Of a stretch of 64,000 nt of DNA, positions 7,902-17,154 are shown in pieces. Under the pieces are notes generated by a model that searched no databases, was not told the DNA's origin, and worked only from the letters and a program-made list of their open reading frames with translations. The position numbers were made by a program, and so were the translations under genes. The stretch is from Clostridia bacterium. GTDB lineage: Bacteria > Bacillota > Clostridia > Oscillospirales > Acutalibacteraceae. The DNA is taken from NCBI GenBank assembly GCA_030526115.1, contig JAUNDK010000001.1, positions 1 through 64,000 of the forward strand. Direction: 5' to 3'. Numbering within the stretch: the stretch's first letter is position 1; each line of letters opens with the position of its first letter.

Positions 7902-7942
7902 GGTGATATTCACCTCCGGATAAAATATAATCACATCAATGC

Positions 7943-7951
7943 ATTATAGCA
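7943..7951 (-). promoter_or_regulatory. Extended -10 promoter of plsY-plsC
   Basis: Minus-strand TGC-TATAAT (7943-7951). The -35 region is weak. The distance to the GTG start at 7901 is about 35 bases. Confidence 0.55.
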
Positions 7952-8048
7952 CAGAGAGCATAAAAATAACAGAGAAAAAAGCAGTTTGACATGTGGAAAA
8001 AAGGCCGTGATTTTTGTAGTATCACACAAAACTTTTTGAAATTAGCGG

Positions 8049-8077
8049 TTTATAAAAGTCTTTTATTATGGTAAAAT
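8049..8077 (+). promoter_or_regulatory. Probable promoter of the hprK operon
   Basis: -35 TTTATA (8049-8054), 17-bp spacer, -10 TAAAAT (8072-8077), about 40 bases before the hprK ATG, which has an aaagggg ribosome binding site. Confidence 0.5.
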
Positions 8078-8118
8078 AAACATAAGGATTTTCACACAAA
8101 CCGAAAGGGGAATTAATT

Positions 8119-9084
8119 ATGCCTGATTATTCAATCACACTTGCAAAGATTATCGGTAAATTAGATCTTGAGGCGGTATATCTGCCTGTTTCAGCCGAAG
8201 ATATAGAAGTCAGCACAGTAGAAGTCAACCGTCCGGGTATCGAGTTCTCGGGTTTTACCTCACTTTTTGATAACAGTCGAATTTCCGTCATAGGTCTCGG
8301 TGAACTTGCTCTTTTAAATTCCTATGATGAAGAGAAGAAGAATAAAATCATAAGAGATTACATTGCCCTCAAGCCTAAGGCAGTTCTTTTTACAAGAGAT
8401 CTCGAAATTCCGGATTACATGGTGGAATGTGCAGAGGAGTTCGATGTTCCGATACTCCGCAGTGAGAAGACAACATCCGATGTTTTCGCATCTCTTGTTC
8501 AGTATCTTTCCGACGAGCTCGCACCGAGAATCACACGCCACGGCGTTCTTCTCGAGGTTTACGGTGAGGGTGTTCTCATCGTGGGTGACAGCGGTGTAGG
8601 TAAATCAGAAACAGCCATAGAGCTTATCAAACGTGGACATCGTCTTGTTGCCGATGATGCCGTAGAAATCCGCAAATACAACAACGGAGTTCTCATGGGT
8701 ATGGCGCCTGAAAATATTCGCCACTTTATTGAGCTTCGTGGTGTAGGCATTATCAATGCACGTAGACTCTTCGGTATGGGTGCAGTAAAGCTTCAGAAGG
8801 ATATAGATATGATTATATCCCTTGAGAACTGGGATCCCGACAAGGTTTACAACCGCATGGGTGTAGACAGCGAATATACCGAGATTTTAGGTGTGGAAGT
8901 TCCCGTAATTACCGTACCTATCAGACCCGGTCGAAATGTAGCTGTTATCATTGAGGTAGCTGCCATGAACAACCGTCAGAAGAAGATGGGATACAATGCC
9001 GCACAGGAGCTTCTCATGAACCTTGGAGTAGATCCTAACGATATGCCTGGTGAGCATACAAAGAGAGATTTCAACAATCTTTGA
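8119..9084 (+). CDS. hprK: HPr kinase/phosphorylase
   Basis: Bifunctional enzyme that phosphorylates Ser46 of HPr or reverses this, linking sugar supply to CcpA-dependent catabolite repression in Firmicutes. The 321-residue protein has the usual N-terminal half, Walker A GDSGVGKS at 156-163 and catalytic Asp pair DD at 179-180. The HPrK signature IELRGVGIINARRLFG follows, and the C-terminal half carries VPIRPGRNVAVIIEVAA. It opens an apparent operon with murB 36 bp downstream. In many Clostridia this gene heads hprK-murB-rapZ-glmR-whiA-dnaE-pfkA; here that order is interrupted. Confidence 0.96.
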   Translation: MPDYSITLAKIIGKLDLEAVYLPVSAEDIEVSTVEVNRPGIEFSGFTSLFDNSRISVIGLGELALLNSYDEEKKNKIIRDYIALKPKAVLFTRDLEIPDYMVECAEEFDVPILRSEKTTSDVFASLVQYLSDELAPRITRHGVLLEVYGEGVLIVGDSGVGKSETAIELIKRGHRLVADDAVEIRKYNNGVLMGMAPENIRHFIELRGVGIINARRLFGMGAVKLQKDIDMIISLENWDPDKVYNRMGVDSEYTEILGVEVPVITVPIRPGRNVAVIIEVAAMNNRQKKMGYNAAQELLMNLGVDPNDMPGEHTKRDFNNL

Positions 9085-9120
9085 TTAAAATAAAAAACTG
9101 CTTTTATCGGAGAATAATAT

Positions 9121-10035
9121 ATGACAATGAACTATTCCGCACTCGATGCCCTCTGCATGGAGTGCGGTATAACTAATATCGAAAACGAAAACCTTGCAGG
9201 TCATGTAAGTTTTAAAATCGGAGGACCTGCCGACAGATATATAATTGTAAAAAGTGTGGATGAGCTCAAAAAAGTGCTTGCCTGCATTAAAGAGAACAAT
9301 ATAAGATATTTCCTTCTCGGCAACGGAAGTGATCTTCTCGTGGCCGATGAGGGCTTTCGTGGTGTGGTAATCCGCCTCGGTGGAGATTTCAATAAGGTTG
9401 AAATTCTTGAGGATGGTGTCACCCTTAAAGTCGGTGCCGGAGCAACGCTTGCGGCGGCTTGCATATGCGCCAAAGAGAACGAACTTACAGGCCTCGAGTT
9501 TGCATGGGGAATTCCCGGTTCCTTAGGCGGAGCCTGCTATATGAACGCAGGTGCCTACGGCGGAGAGATGAAAGATGTTCTTACCGTTGCTGAGTTTGTG
9601 AACCCGGACGGTAGTGACGGAAAATTCGAGGGCGATGAGCTGGGACTTTCCTACCGTCACTCCGCATTTACAGATTCAGATAAGATTATCACTTTCATGT
9701 ACCTGAAGCTTGCAAAAGGCAAAAGGGAAGAGATAGTAGCAAAAATGGAAGACCTTCTCGGCAGAAGAAAGTCAAAGCAGCCTGTGGAATACCCAAGTGC
9801 GGGCAGTACTTTCAAGCGTCCCGAGGGATATTTTGCTGCAGCACTTATCGAGGAGTGCGGCTTAAAAGGCGAACATGTCGGTGACGCCGAAGTTAGCGAA
9901 AAGCATTCAGGTTTCATAATCAATAAGGGCAAAGCCACATGCAAAGATGTATGCGAGCTTATCGACAGGGTAAAAGCTGTTGTCCTTGAGAAAAAGGGTG
10001 TTGAGCTTGAGTGCGAGGTTATTTTGCTGAAGTAA
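9121..10035 (+). CDS. murB: UDP-N-acetylenolpyruvoylglucosamine reductase
   Basis: FAD enzyme that reduces UDP-GlcNAc-enolpyruvate to UDP-MurNAc in peptidoglycan precursor synthesis. The 304-residue protein has SFKIGGPAD near 30, the FAD-binding GNGSDLLV near 63 and WGIPGSLGGACYMNAGAYGGE near 130-150. The catalytic-Ser block YPSAGSTFKRP lies near 226 and the terminal Glu region (VELECEVILL) is present. The compact type without the extra C-terminal helical insert fits Gram-positive MurB. A ggag site precedes the ATG, and hprK is 36 bp upstream. The following 400 bp hold dispersed repeats, not genes. Confidence 0.95.
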   Translation: MTMNYSALDALCMECGITNIENENLAGHVSFKIGGPADRYIIVKSVDELKKVLACIKENNIRYFLLGNGSDLLVADEGFRGVVIRLGGDFNKVEILEDGVTLKVGAGATLAAACICAKENELTGLEFAWGIPGSLGGACYMNAGAYGGEMKDVLTVAEFVNPDGSDGKFEGDELGLSYRHSAFTDSDKIITFMYLKLAKGKREEIVAKMEDLLGRRKSKQPVEYPSAGSTFKRPEGYFAAALIEECGLKGEHVGDAEVSEKHSGFIINKGKATCKDVCELIDRVKAVVLEKKGVELECEVILLK

Positions 10036-10072
10036 TAAGTGAAATCTAAAAGGAAATCAGATGATGTCATTC

Positions 10073-10208
10073 TTCTTGGAAAGCACTGTGCGGGAGGTCC
10101 GGCAAGGACACTTCGCTCTGTTTGTCCTTCTGAGTTTAACGGCATCAGATAAAATTGGGACTTTGCTCCAAACCCCACCACCTTTTGAAAAAGGTGGACG
10201 AAAACTTT
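10073..10208 (+). repeat. Dispersed modular repeat, unit 1
   Basis: It starts with cttggaaagcac and gcgggaggtccg. Then comes a 97-bp block (10112-10208) almost identical to that of unit 2, ending in the hairpin ccaccttttgaaaaaggtgg and the tail acgaaaacttt. The unit lacks the central palindrome found in units 2-4. Confidence 0.8.
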
Positions 10209-10228
10209 AGTATATCAAAGTTTTATTT

Positions 10229-10417
10229 ACTTGGCAGACATTGTTCAGGAGGTTCGTCATAATCGCTCGAAAATACTTTGTATTTTCTCGACTCTATGAC
10301 TGACTTTTTCAGTTCAGAGCTTCGCTCTGTTTGTCCTTCTGAGTTTAACGGCATCAGATAAAATTGGGGCTTTGCCCCAAACCCCACCACCTTTTGAAAA
10401 AGGTGGACGAAAACTTT
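10229..10417 (+). repeat. Dispersed modular repeat, unit 2
   Basis: It begins acttggcagac, then gaggttcgtc, the palindrome gaaaatactttgtattttc, and the 97-bp block 10321-10417 shared with unit 1. It ends only 20 bp before the ATG of the transporter gene, so the repeat tail is directly in front of that gene's ribosome binding site. Confidence 0.8.
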
Positions 10418-10436
10418 ATTTTGTGAGGAAGAAAGA

Positions 10437-11345
10437 ATGTCTACGGTACTTATAATTCTCAAGCAGATTGTGGTCATGTTCCTTATCATGGGCATGGGAT
10501 ACATTCTATTTAAGAAAAAACTCATAACAAAAGACGGCAGTAAAACCCTTGCGAATCTTCTGATTTACATCATACTGCCCTGTGTTATCATCAACGGTTT
10601 TATCAAGGAACGCACCCCTGAGCGCATTGCTCAGCTCGGTGTAAGTGCTCTGTTGGCACTTGTCTTTCTTATAATCTCGGCCCTTGTTTCAAGACTTATC
10701 TTCAAAAAGTCCCCGATAGATAATTTTGCCGCCTGTTTCTCAAACCCGGGATTCTTCGGAATTCCTCTCATAGTGGCGGCATATTCCTCAGAGGCTGTTT
10801 TCTACATCACCGCATTCATTGCTTTTCTTAATATCGGTCAGTGGACCTACGGTGCGGCGGTTCTAAAGGAAGAAAAGGTGAAAGTCAATTTTAAAACCAT
10901 ATTTACTTCACCCTTTATCATAGGTCTTATTATCGGTCTCGTGATTTTCTTTACACAGATTCCGCTTCCTACTGTTATTACAAGCACCATAGGTGCCGCA
11001 TGTAACGCAAACACTTTCATCGCCATGCTGGTTCTCGGTACCTACCTTGCCCAGACAGATTTAAAGAGCATGTTCCTCACACCGAAGCTTTACCTGCTTT
11101 CTTTTGTGAGACTTGCCCTGATTCCGTTTATCTGTGCGCTTTCCATGCTTGTTATGCCGGAATCTTACAGGGAGCTCTGCACCTGTGTCATGATAGCCTG
11201 TGCATGTCCTGTCGGAGCCAATGTTGCGGTATATGCTCAGCTTTATGGAAAAGATTACGGATATGCTGTTCAGACAGTTACCCTTTCCACCATATTCTCA
11301 CTGGCATCAATTCCGCTGGTGCTTATGGTTCTTAACTTAATGTAA
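10437..11345 (+). CDS. AEC family transporter (auxin efflux carrier-like permease)
   Basis: Secondary transporter of the AEC (PF03547) family, which moves organic anions such as malate or lactate in bacteria. The 302-residue protein has about ten hydrophobic helices in two halves. Family-typical patterns are LANLLIYIILPCVIINGF near residue 40, FSNPGFFGIPL near 100, and CPVGANVAVYAQLYG near 260. A gagga site precedes the ATG. The gene sits where most relatives have murB directly followed by rapZ, and two dispersed repeats separate it from murB, so it may have been inserted into the locus (inference). The substrate cannot be predicted. Confidence 0.9.
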   Translation: MSTVLIILKQIVVMFLIMGMGYILFKKKLITKDGSKTLANLLIYIILPCVIINGFIKERTPERIAQLGVSALLALVFLIISALVSRLIFKKSPIDNFAACFSNPGFFGIPLIVAAYSSEAVFYITAFIAFLNIGQWTYGAAVLKEEKVKVNFKTIFTSPFIIGLIIGLVIFFTQIPLPTVITSTIGAACNANTFIAMLVLGTYLAQTDLKSMFLTPKLYLLSFVRLALIPFICALSMLVMPESYRELCTCVMIACACPVGANVAVYAQLYGKDYGYAVQTVTLSTIFSLASIPLVLMVLNLM

Positions 11346-11355
11346 GGGAGTTTTT

Positions 11356-12213
11356 ATGGAGTTTATAATTGTAACCGGAATGTCCGGCGCCGGAAAATCA
11401 AGAGCTATCGATGCCATGGAGGATATAGGATTCTATTGTGTGGATAATATTCCACCTGCCCTGATTCCGATTTTCTATGATATGTACAGCAAATCCGAGG
11501 GTATGCCACCGAAAGTTGCTGTGGTATGCGATACAAGAGGCGGAGAGCTTTTCAAGGCTTTCTTTGACGCCACTGAAACTCTCAAAGACCAGAAGAGAGA
11601 ATATAAAATTCTGTTCCTTGACTGTGATGATGCTGTTCTTGCTCATCGATATCAGGAGACAAGAAGAAAGCATCCTCTTGCCGAAAGTTTCAAGGGATCT
11701 TTGCAGAACGCCATTATGCTGGAGCGTGAGATGCTTCGCCCTGTCAAGGAGCGTGCAGATTACATTATAGATACATCCGCACTCAGACCGCAGTACATGA
11801 AAGAGCAGGTTACAAAGCTCTTCCTCGATTCAAAGGAGCAGAGTCTTTATGTTCACTGCATGAGTTTCGGTTTTCGTCACGGTTTACCGCCTGAGGCTGA
11901 TCTCGTATTTGATGTACGCTGTCTTCCTAATCCGTTCTACATTGATGAGCTTCGTCATCAGACCGGTCTCGACAAGCCTGTTTACGAATATGTAATGGGT
12001 CAGCCTGAGGCTGAGGAGTTCCGAACAAAGCTCACAGAAATGATAGATTTTCTTCTTCCGATGTATATCAGAGAGGGCAAAAGTCAGCTGGTTATTGCCA
12101 TGGGCTGCACAGGCGGACATCACCGCAGTGTTGCTTTTGCCCAGTACATGTATAATCACCTTGCTGACAAGCACATTAAGACAACAATCACCCACAGAGA
12201 TATAACAAAGTAA
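11356..12213 (+). CDS. rapZ: RapZ/YvcJ family nucleotide-binding protein
   Basis: Walker-type P-loop protein. In E. coli RapZ guides RNase E to the small RNA GlmZ; the Bacillus homologue YvcJ binds nucleotides and affects competence. The 285-residue protein has Walker A GMSGAGKS at 8-15, a Walker B-like DTRGG block, and the C-terminal signature IAMGCTGGHHRSVAFA near 250-265. It starts 10 bp after the transporter stop and precedes dnaE by 21 bp. In relatives glmR (yvcK) and whiA follow it; both are absent here. Confidence 0.93.
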   Translation: MEFIIVTGMSGAGKSRAIDAMEDIGFYCVDNIPPALIPIFYDMYSKSEGMPPKVAVVCDTRGGELFKAFFDATETLKDQKREYKILFLDCDDAVLAHRYQETRRKHPLAESFKGSLQNAIMLEREMLRPVKERADYIIDTSALRPQYMKEQVTKLFLDSKEQSLYVHCMSFGFRHGLPPEADLVFDVRCLPNPFYIDELRHQTGLDKPVYEYVMGQPEAEEFRTKLTEMIDFLLPMYIREGKSQLVIAMGCTGGHHRSVAFAQYMYNHLADKHIKTTITHRDITK

Positions 12214-12234
12214 ATTCCCCGAAAGGAGAGAACC

Positions 12235-15200
12235 ATGTTCACTCATCTTCATGTACATTCCGAATATTCTCTCCTGGACGGAGCGTGCCGAATAGAGAGA
12301 ATGCTCGACAAGGCGAAAAGCCTCGGCATGAAATCGGTTGCAATAACAGATCACGGCGTCATGTACGGCGCCGTTAATTTCTATAAAGCGGCAAAATCAA
12401 GGGGTATAAAACCCATAATAGGCTGTGAGGTCTATGTGGCAAAGCGCACCCGTTTTGACCGTATTTATGAGCTTGACAGAGAGAACCGCCACCTCGTTCT
12501 TCTGTGCGAGAACGAGACAGGTTACAGGAATCTTTCTCTGCTTGTCTCAAAGGCATTTACGGAGGGATTTTACAATCATCCCCGTGTGGACCTCGATCTG
12601 CTCCGTGAACATCATGAAGGACTTATTGCCCTTTCCGCCTGTTTAGCAGGTGAAATACCGAGGGCAATCTCTGCGAATGATTACGCAGAGGCAAAAAGAG
12701 CAGCCCTTCGTTATCGTGATATTTTCGGTGAGGGCAATTTCTTCCTTGAGCTTCAGGATCACGGCATCCGAGAACAGGCTCAGGTTAATCCGCAGATAAT
12801 AAAACTTTCAAGAGAAACGGGCATACCGCTAGTCTTAACAAATGACTGTCATTATGTCGACAGAGAGGACGAGCAGATGCACCATGTTCTTGTGTGCATT
12901 CAGACCAACCGCACCATAGAGGACGAGGATACCCTCGACTTCGGTTCAAAGGAGTTTTACTTCAAGACCGAAGAAGAGATGCGCTCACTTTTTCCTAATC
13001 TCCCCGAGGCGGCGGATAACACCCAGCTCATCGCAGACAGATGTAATCTGGAGTTTGAGTTCGGCAAGACAAAGCTTCCCCGTTTTGATACTCCCGACGG
13101 TTCCGATAATAAAGAGTATTTTGTTCGTATGTGCTACGAGGGCTTACACCGCCACTACGGAGAAAATCCCGATAAAAGCATAATCGACAGGCTGGAGTAT
13201 GAGATAAACACCATAAGCACAATGGGCTATGTGAATTACTATCTCATAGTGCATGATTTCATCCGTTACGCAAAGAGCGTGGGCATTCCCGTGGGACCGG
13301 GCAGAGGCTCCGGTGTGGGAAGTCTTGCGGCATACTGCATAGGCATAACAGCTGTTGACCCCCTGAGATATGACCTTATCTTCGAGCGTTTCCTTAATCC
13401 TGAAAGAGTCAGCATGCCGGACTTCGATATAGATTTCTCCGATGAACGCCGTCAGGAGATTATCGACTATGTTGTGCGCAAATACGGCGATGACCATGTG
13501 GCTCAGATAGTCACCTTCGGAACCATGGCGGCAAGGCTTGCCGTCAGGGATGTGGGCAGGGCAATGGCGATTCCTTACAATGTGTGCGATGCCGTTGCCA
13601 AGATGATACCCATGGATCTCGGTATGACCATAGAGAAGGCAATGAAGGTAAACCCTGAGCTTAAATCGAGATACGAAAACGATACTCAGGTTCGCAGTCT
13701 CATAGACATGGCAATGAAAGTGGAGGGAATGCCCCGTCATACATCCACCCATGCGGCAGGTGTGGTAATCACCGACCGACCTGTCAGCGATTATGTACCG
13801 CTTGCGAAAAACGATGAATCCATTGTCACCCAGTACACCATGACCGCCATTGAGGAGCTGGGTCTTCTCAAGATGGACTTTCTGGGTCTTCGAAACTTAT
13901 CGGTAATCGACAATGCGGTAAAATATATAAAAGAAAAAGAGCCTGATTTTGATATTGAAAAAATACCCGACAACAGCCCCGAGGTTTTTGACATGCTGAG
14001 TCAGGGTTACACCGAGGGTGTGTTCCAGTTTGAATCCGAGGGCATGAAGAGAACGGCAAAACGCTGTATGCCGAGGAGCATAGAAGATTTAACTGCCATT
14101 ATATCTCTTTATCGTCCGGGCCCCATGCAGTTTATAGACATGTATGTGGAGAACAGGCGGGACCCGAATAAAATCCGATACCGTCACCCAAGACTTGCGA
14201 AGATTCTTGATGTAACCTACGGGTGCATAATTTATCAGGAGCAGGTCATGAGCATATTCCGAGAACTTGCCGGATATTCTTTTGGCAGAGCGGATGTTGT
14301 GCGCCGAGCCATGGCGAAAAAGAAAGCATCCGTTCTTGAAAAGGAAAAAGAGGTTTTCATTAACGGAGAGCTTGACGAAAACGGAAATATCTTAATAGAG
14401 GGCTGTGTAAGAAGGGGAGTAAGCAAAGAGATTGCCGAGGCTCTGTTCTTCGAGATAGAAAGCTTTGCTTCCTATGCCTTCAATAAGAGCCATGCGGCGG
14501 CTTATGCGACTTTGTCATATCAGACCGCATATCTGAAGTGTTTTTATCCTCAGGAATATATGGCTGCATTATTATCCAGTGTGCTTGGATCTTCATCTAA
14601 ACTTCAGGAGTATATGGAGGAATGCCACCGCCTTGGAATTAAAGTTCTGCCACCCCATGTAAATTACAGCAAGATGGGATTTTCCGTCTCCGATGGCGAC
14701 ATCCGTTATGGTATGCTTGCAATAAAAAACCTCGGAAAAGGTGTAATCTCAAGAATAATCAGCGAGAGAAACAGCGGAAAATACAGGAGCTTCTATGATT
14801 TCTGTTCACGAATGAACGGCCACGATTTAAATCGTCGTGCCGTTGAGAGTCTCATAAAAGCAGGCGCTCTCGACAGACTTGGAAACAATCGTCGTGAGAT
14901 GATGATGTCACTTCCTCAGATTATGGATGGGCTTGACAGCAACAGAAGAAACAATATAGACGGTCAGCTTGGCCTTTTTGGAACAGAGGATATAAATTTT
15001 GCGGTAGAAATGCGTCGTGAAGCGGAATATCAGCCCGGAGAGCTTCTTGCCATGGAAAAAGAGGTAACGGGAATGTATATCTCCGGTCACCCAATGTCTG
15101 TATTCATAGAGGCTTATGAATCGGGCTATGCCGCAAGGTGCGACAGAATAATATCCGCATCGGCAGGGGAGAATTTTGATTATAAAGATAATCAGAAAGT

Positions 15201-15777
15201 AAATCTTATAGGTCTTGTGGATACCGTAAAGAAAAAAATAACCAAACAGGGTACCGCAATGGCATTTGTTACCCTCGAGGATATGTATGCAGGTATTGAG
15301 GTTCTGGTTTTTCCTGCGATTTACAACTATTTTCAGGGAGTTCTCAAAGAGGGAGATACTGTGGAGATAAGCGGAAGAATCAGCTTTACCGAAGAGAAAG
15401 AGCCAAAGATAATCTGCGACAGCGTAAGGCGTGTGAATTCCATGCAGGATATAGACCTGTCACAGCTGAAAAAGACACAGCAGAAATCTCCTGTGAATAA
15501 CCGGAATTACGGCAAAGCTCAGCAGACAGATGTTCAGAGCGCACCGAGCAGAAATCCGGGACTTTATATCCGTGTTCCGAGCGAGGAAAGTTTTGAGTAT
15601 AAAAAGGCCATGCAGTACATAGATATCTTTGACGGAAGAAATGAGCTCTACATTTACTTTACAGACAAAATGAAGCTCATGAAAGCCCCTGCACGCTGGA
15701 GGGTAGATGTAAACGATGTTCTCGTCAGAGAGCTGAAAAAACTGCTCGGAGACAGTAATGTGGCTGTGAAAATATAA
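12235..15777 (+). CDS. dnaE: DNA polymerase III subunit alpha (DnaE type)
   Basis: Replicative C-family polymerase of 1180 residues, the usual DnaE length. It has an N-terminal PHP domain (HLHVHSEYSLLDGA from residue 3). The polymerase core has GPGRGSGVGSL near 357 and the catalytic Asp motif PDFDIDFSDERR near 397. Next are fingers with FQFESEGMKR and SLYRPGPM, then the HhH region and an OB-fold near 990-1060. No 3'-5' exonuclease insertion is present, so this is not PolC. The start has an aaaggag site. Codons and spacing suggest cotranscription with rapZ. Confidence 0.97.
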   Translation: MFTHLHVHSEYSLLDGACRIERMLDKAKSLGMKSVAITDHGVMYGAVNFYKAAKSRGIKPIIGCEVYVAKRTRFDRIYELDRENRHLVLLCENETGYRNLSLLVSKAFTEGFYNHPRVDLDLLREHHEGLIALSACLAGEIPRAISANDYAEAKRAALRYRDIFGEGNFFLELQDHGIREQAQVNPQIIKLSRETGIPLVLTNDCHYVDREDEQMHHVLVCIQTNRTIEDEDTLDFGSKEFYFKTEEEMRSLFPNLPEAADNTQLIADRCNLEFEFGKTKLPRFDTPDGSDNKEYFVRMCYEGLHRHYGENPDKSIIDRLEYEINTISTMGYVNYYLIVHDFIRYAKSVGIPVGPGRGSGVGSLAAYCIGITAVDPLRYDLIFERFLNPERVSMPDFDIDFSDERRQEIIDYVVRKYGDDHVAQIVTFGTMAARLAVRDVGRAMAIPYNVCDAVAKMIPMDLGMTIEKAMKVNPELKSRYENDTQVRSLIDMAMKVEGMPRHTSTHAAGVVITDRPVSDYVPLAKNDESIVTQYTMTAIEELGLLKMDFLGLRNLSVIDNAVKYIKEKEPDFDIEKIPDNSPEVFDMLSQGYTEGVFQFESEGMKRTAKRCMPRSIEDLTAIISLYRPGPMQFIDMYVENRRDPNKIRYRHPRLAKILDVTYGCIIYQEQVMSIFRELAGYSFGRADVVRRAMAKKKASVLEKEKEVFINGELDENGNILIEGCVRRGVSKEIAEALFFEIESFASYAFNKSHAAAYATLSYQTAYLKCFYPQEYMAALLSSVLGSSSKLQEYMEECHRLGIKVLPPHVNYSKMGFSVSDGDIRYGMLAIKNLGKGVISRIISERNSGKYRSFYDFCSRMNGHDLNRRAVESLIKAGALDRLGNNRREMMMSLPQIMDGLDSNRRNNIDGQLGLFGTEDINFAVEMRREAEYQPGELLAMEKEVTGMYISGHPMSVFIEAYESGYAARCDRIISASAGENFDYKDNQKVNLIGLVDTVKKKITKQGTAMAFVTLEDMYAGIEVLVFPAIYNYFQGVLKEGDTVEISGRISFTEEKEPKIICDSVRRVNSMQDIDLSQLKKTQQKSPVNNRNYGKAQQTDVQSAPSRNPGLYIRVPSEESFEYKKAMQYIDIFDGRNELYIYFTDKMKLMKAPARWRVDVNDVLVRELKKLLGDSNVAVKI

Positions 15778-15877
15778 ACTGTCGGCAGTACATCAACATA
15801 ACAAAAAGTAATTATGTAGAAAAATTAACAAAGTTTTTGGTGAAATTGTCGGAATTTGCCTGTGATTTAGTTTTTTC

Positions 15878-15906
15878 TTGAAAATAGACAGGTAATTTAT
15901 TATAAT
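15878..15906 (+). promoter_or_regulatory. Promoter of pfkA
   Basis: -35 TTGAAA (15878-15883), 17-bp spacer, -10 TATAAT (15901-15906), giving a leader of about 75 bases. Confidence 0.85.
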
Positions 15907-15989
15907 TTATCTGTAAAAAGCCTGCTTAATTGGAGTGTCAGGCTCAGTATATACAAGCAATTTATTTTAAATATTCGGAGGAATATATT

Positions 15990-16964
15990 ATGTGTGCAAA
16001 AAGAATCGCAGTTCTCACAAGTGGCGGTGACGCACCGGGCATGAACGCTGCTGTTCGTGCAGTTACAAGAACAGCTATCGCTGACGGTTACGAGGTTCTC
16101 GGTGTTGTAAGAGGTTACAACGGACTTCTTCACGACGACCTTATCCCGCTTGACATCAGAAGCGTATCCGATAAGATTCAGCTCGGTGGTACTTTCCTTT
16201 ACTCCGCAAGAAGCAAGGAGTTCGCAGCTCCGGACGGATCCGGTTTCAAGAAGGCTGCAGAGACATGCCGTAAGCACGATATCGTAGGTCTCGTTGTTAT
16301 CGGCGGTGACGGTTCCTTCATGGGTGCAAGCGCACTTTCCAGAGAGGGTATTCCTACAATCGGTATTACAGGTACTATCGATAACGATATTTCCTCTTCC
16401 GATTATACAATCGGTTACGATACAGCTATGAACACAGCTATCGACCTCATCGATAAGCTCAGAGATACAACAGAGTCTCACGACCGTTGCTCCGTTGTTG
16501 AGGTTATGGGTCGTCACTGCGGTGACATTGCCCTCAACGTTGGTATCGCAACAGGTGCAATCGCAATTCTCGTTCCTGAGGTTGAATTCGACCTCCAGAA
16601 GGATGTTATCGACAGAATCAAGGCTGCACAGGCTAACCGCAAGAAGCACTTCATCGTTGTTGTTGCTGAGGGCGTAGGTCATGCAGACGAAATCGCAAAG
16701 CAGATTGAGAAAGAGACAGGCGTTGAGACAAGAGCTACAATTCTCGGACATGTTCAGAGAGGTGGTTCCCCAACACTCCGTGACCGTCTCCTCGGTTCAC
16801 AGTGCGGTTACAAGGCTGTTAAGCTCCTCAACGAGGGCAAGACAAACAGAGTTGTTGTTTCCAGAGACAACAAGATTGTTGACCTCGATATTCAGGAGGC
16901 TCTTGCAATGCCAAGAACATTTGACAATGATCTCTACGAGATGGCAAAGGTTCTTTCCAACTAA
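15990..16964 (+). CDS. pfkA: ATP-dependent 6-phosphofructokinase
   Basis: Commits fructose-6-phosphate to glycolysis. The 324-residue protein has TSGGDAPGMNAAVR at the N-terminus, the GGDGS phosphate loop near 103 (a Gly here favours ATP over pyrophosphate), catalytic GTIDNDI, and MGRHCGDIAL. HVQRGGSPTLRDR appears in the effector half. The start at 15990 has a perfect ggagg site; an upstream in-frame ATG has none. Codon use is strongly biased, as expected for a highly expressed glycolytic gene, and it has its own promoter after dnaE and its own terminator. Confidence 0.97.
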   Translation: MCAKRIAVLTSGGDAPGMNAAVRAVTRTAIADGYEVLGVVRGYNGLLHDDLIPLDIRSVSDKIQLGGTFLYSARSKEFAAPDGSGFKKAAETCRKHDIVGLVVIGGDGSFMGASALSREGIPTIGITGTIDNDISSSDYTIGYDTAMNTAIDLIDKLRDTTESHDRCSVVEVMGRHCGDIALNVGIATGAIAILVPEVEFDLQKDVIDRIKAAQANRKKHFIVVVAEGVGHADEIAKQIEKETGVETRATILGHVQRGGSPTLRDRLLGSQCGYKAVKLLNEGKTNRVVVSRDNKIVDLDIQEALAMPRTFDNDLYEMAKVLSN

Positions 16965-16972
16965 TTGAATAT

Positions 16973-17002
16973 CAGGGAGAGGTGAAAGCTTCTCCCTTTT
17001 AA
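16973..17002 (+). terminator. Terminator of pfkA
   Basis: Stem agggaga / ttctccct with a loop of about 10 bases, followed by TTTT, directly after the pfkA stop. Confidence 0.75.
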
Positions 17003-17067
17003 TTTCCTCGAAAAAAGATATACTTGGAACAGGCATAATTTTGTGCAAAAAAACTTCTAATTTGTGC

Positions 17068-17096
17068 TTGACAATCCTTGTATATTTGAATATAAT
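17068..17096 (+). promoter_or_regulatory. Perfect consensus promoter of rpsU
   Basis: -35 TTGACA (17068-17073), 17-bp spacer, -10 TATAAT (17091-17096): full consensus at both hexamers. Confidence 0.92.
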
Positions 17097-17154
17097 ACTA
17101 CTGTTATAAATTAACAGAATTACCCATGGCTTTGTCCGGATGGGAGGGATATAA

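Noticed and set aside
7986-7991. TTGACA upstream of hprK
   Set aside because: No acceptable -10 element occurs 16-18 bp downstream; the promoter at 8049-8077 fits better.
9657-10525. Two minus-strand ORFs sharing an identical peptide (FYLMPLNSEGQTER)
   Set aside because: The shared peptide comes only from the two copies of the 97-bp repeat; no ribosome binding sites, and the frames run into murB and the transporter gene.
15900-16751. 283-codon minus-strand ORF opposite pfkA
   Set aside because: Antisense to a clear PFK gene. The frame is open because pfkA uses few codons of strongly biased type; the product is Cys/Ser/Asn rich with no domain.
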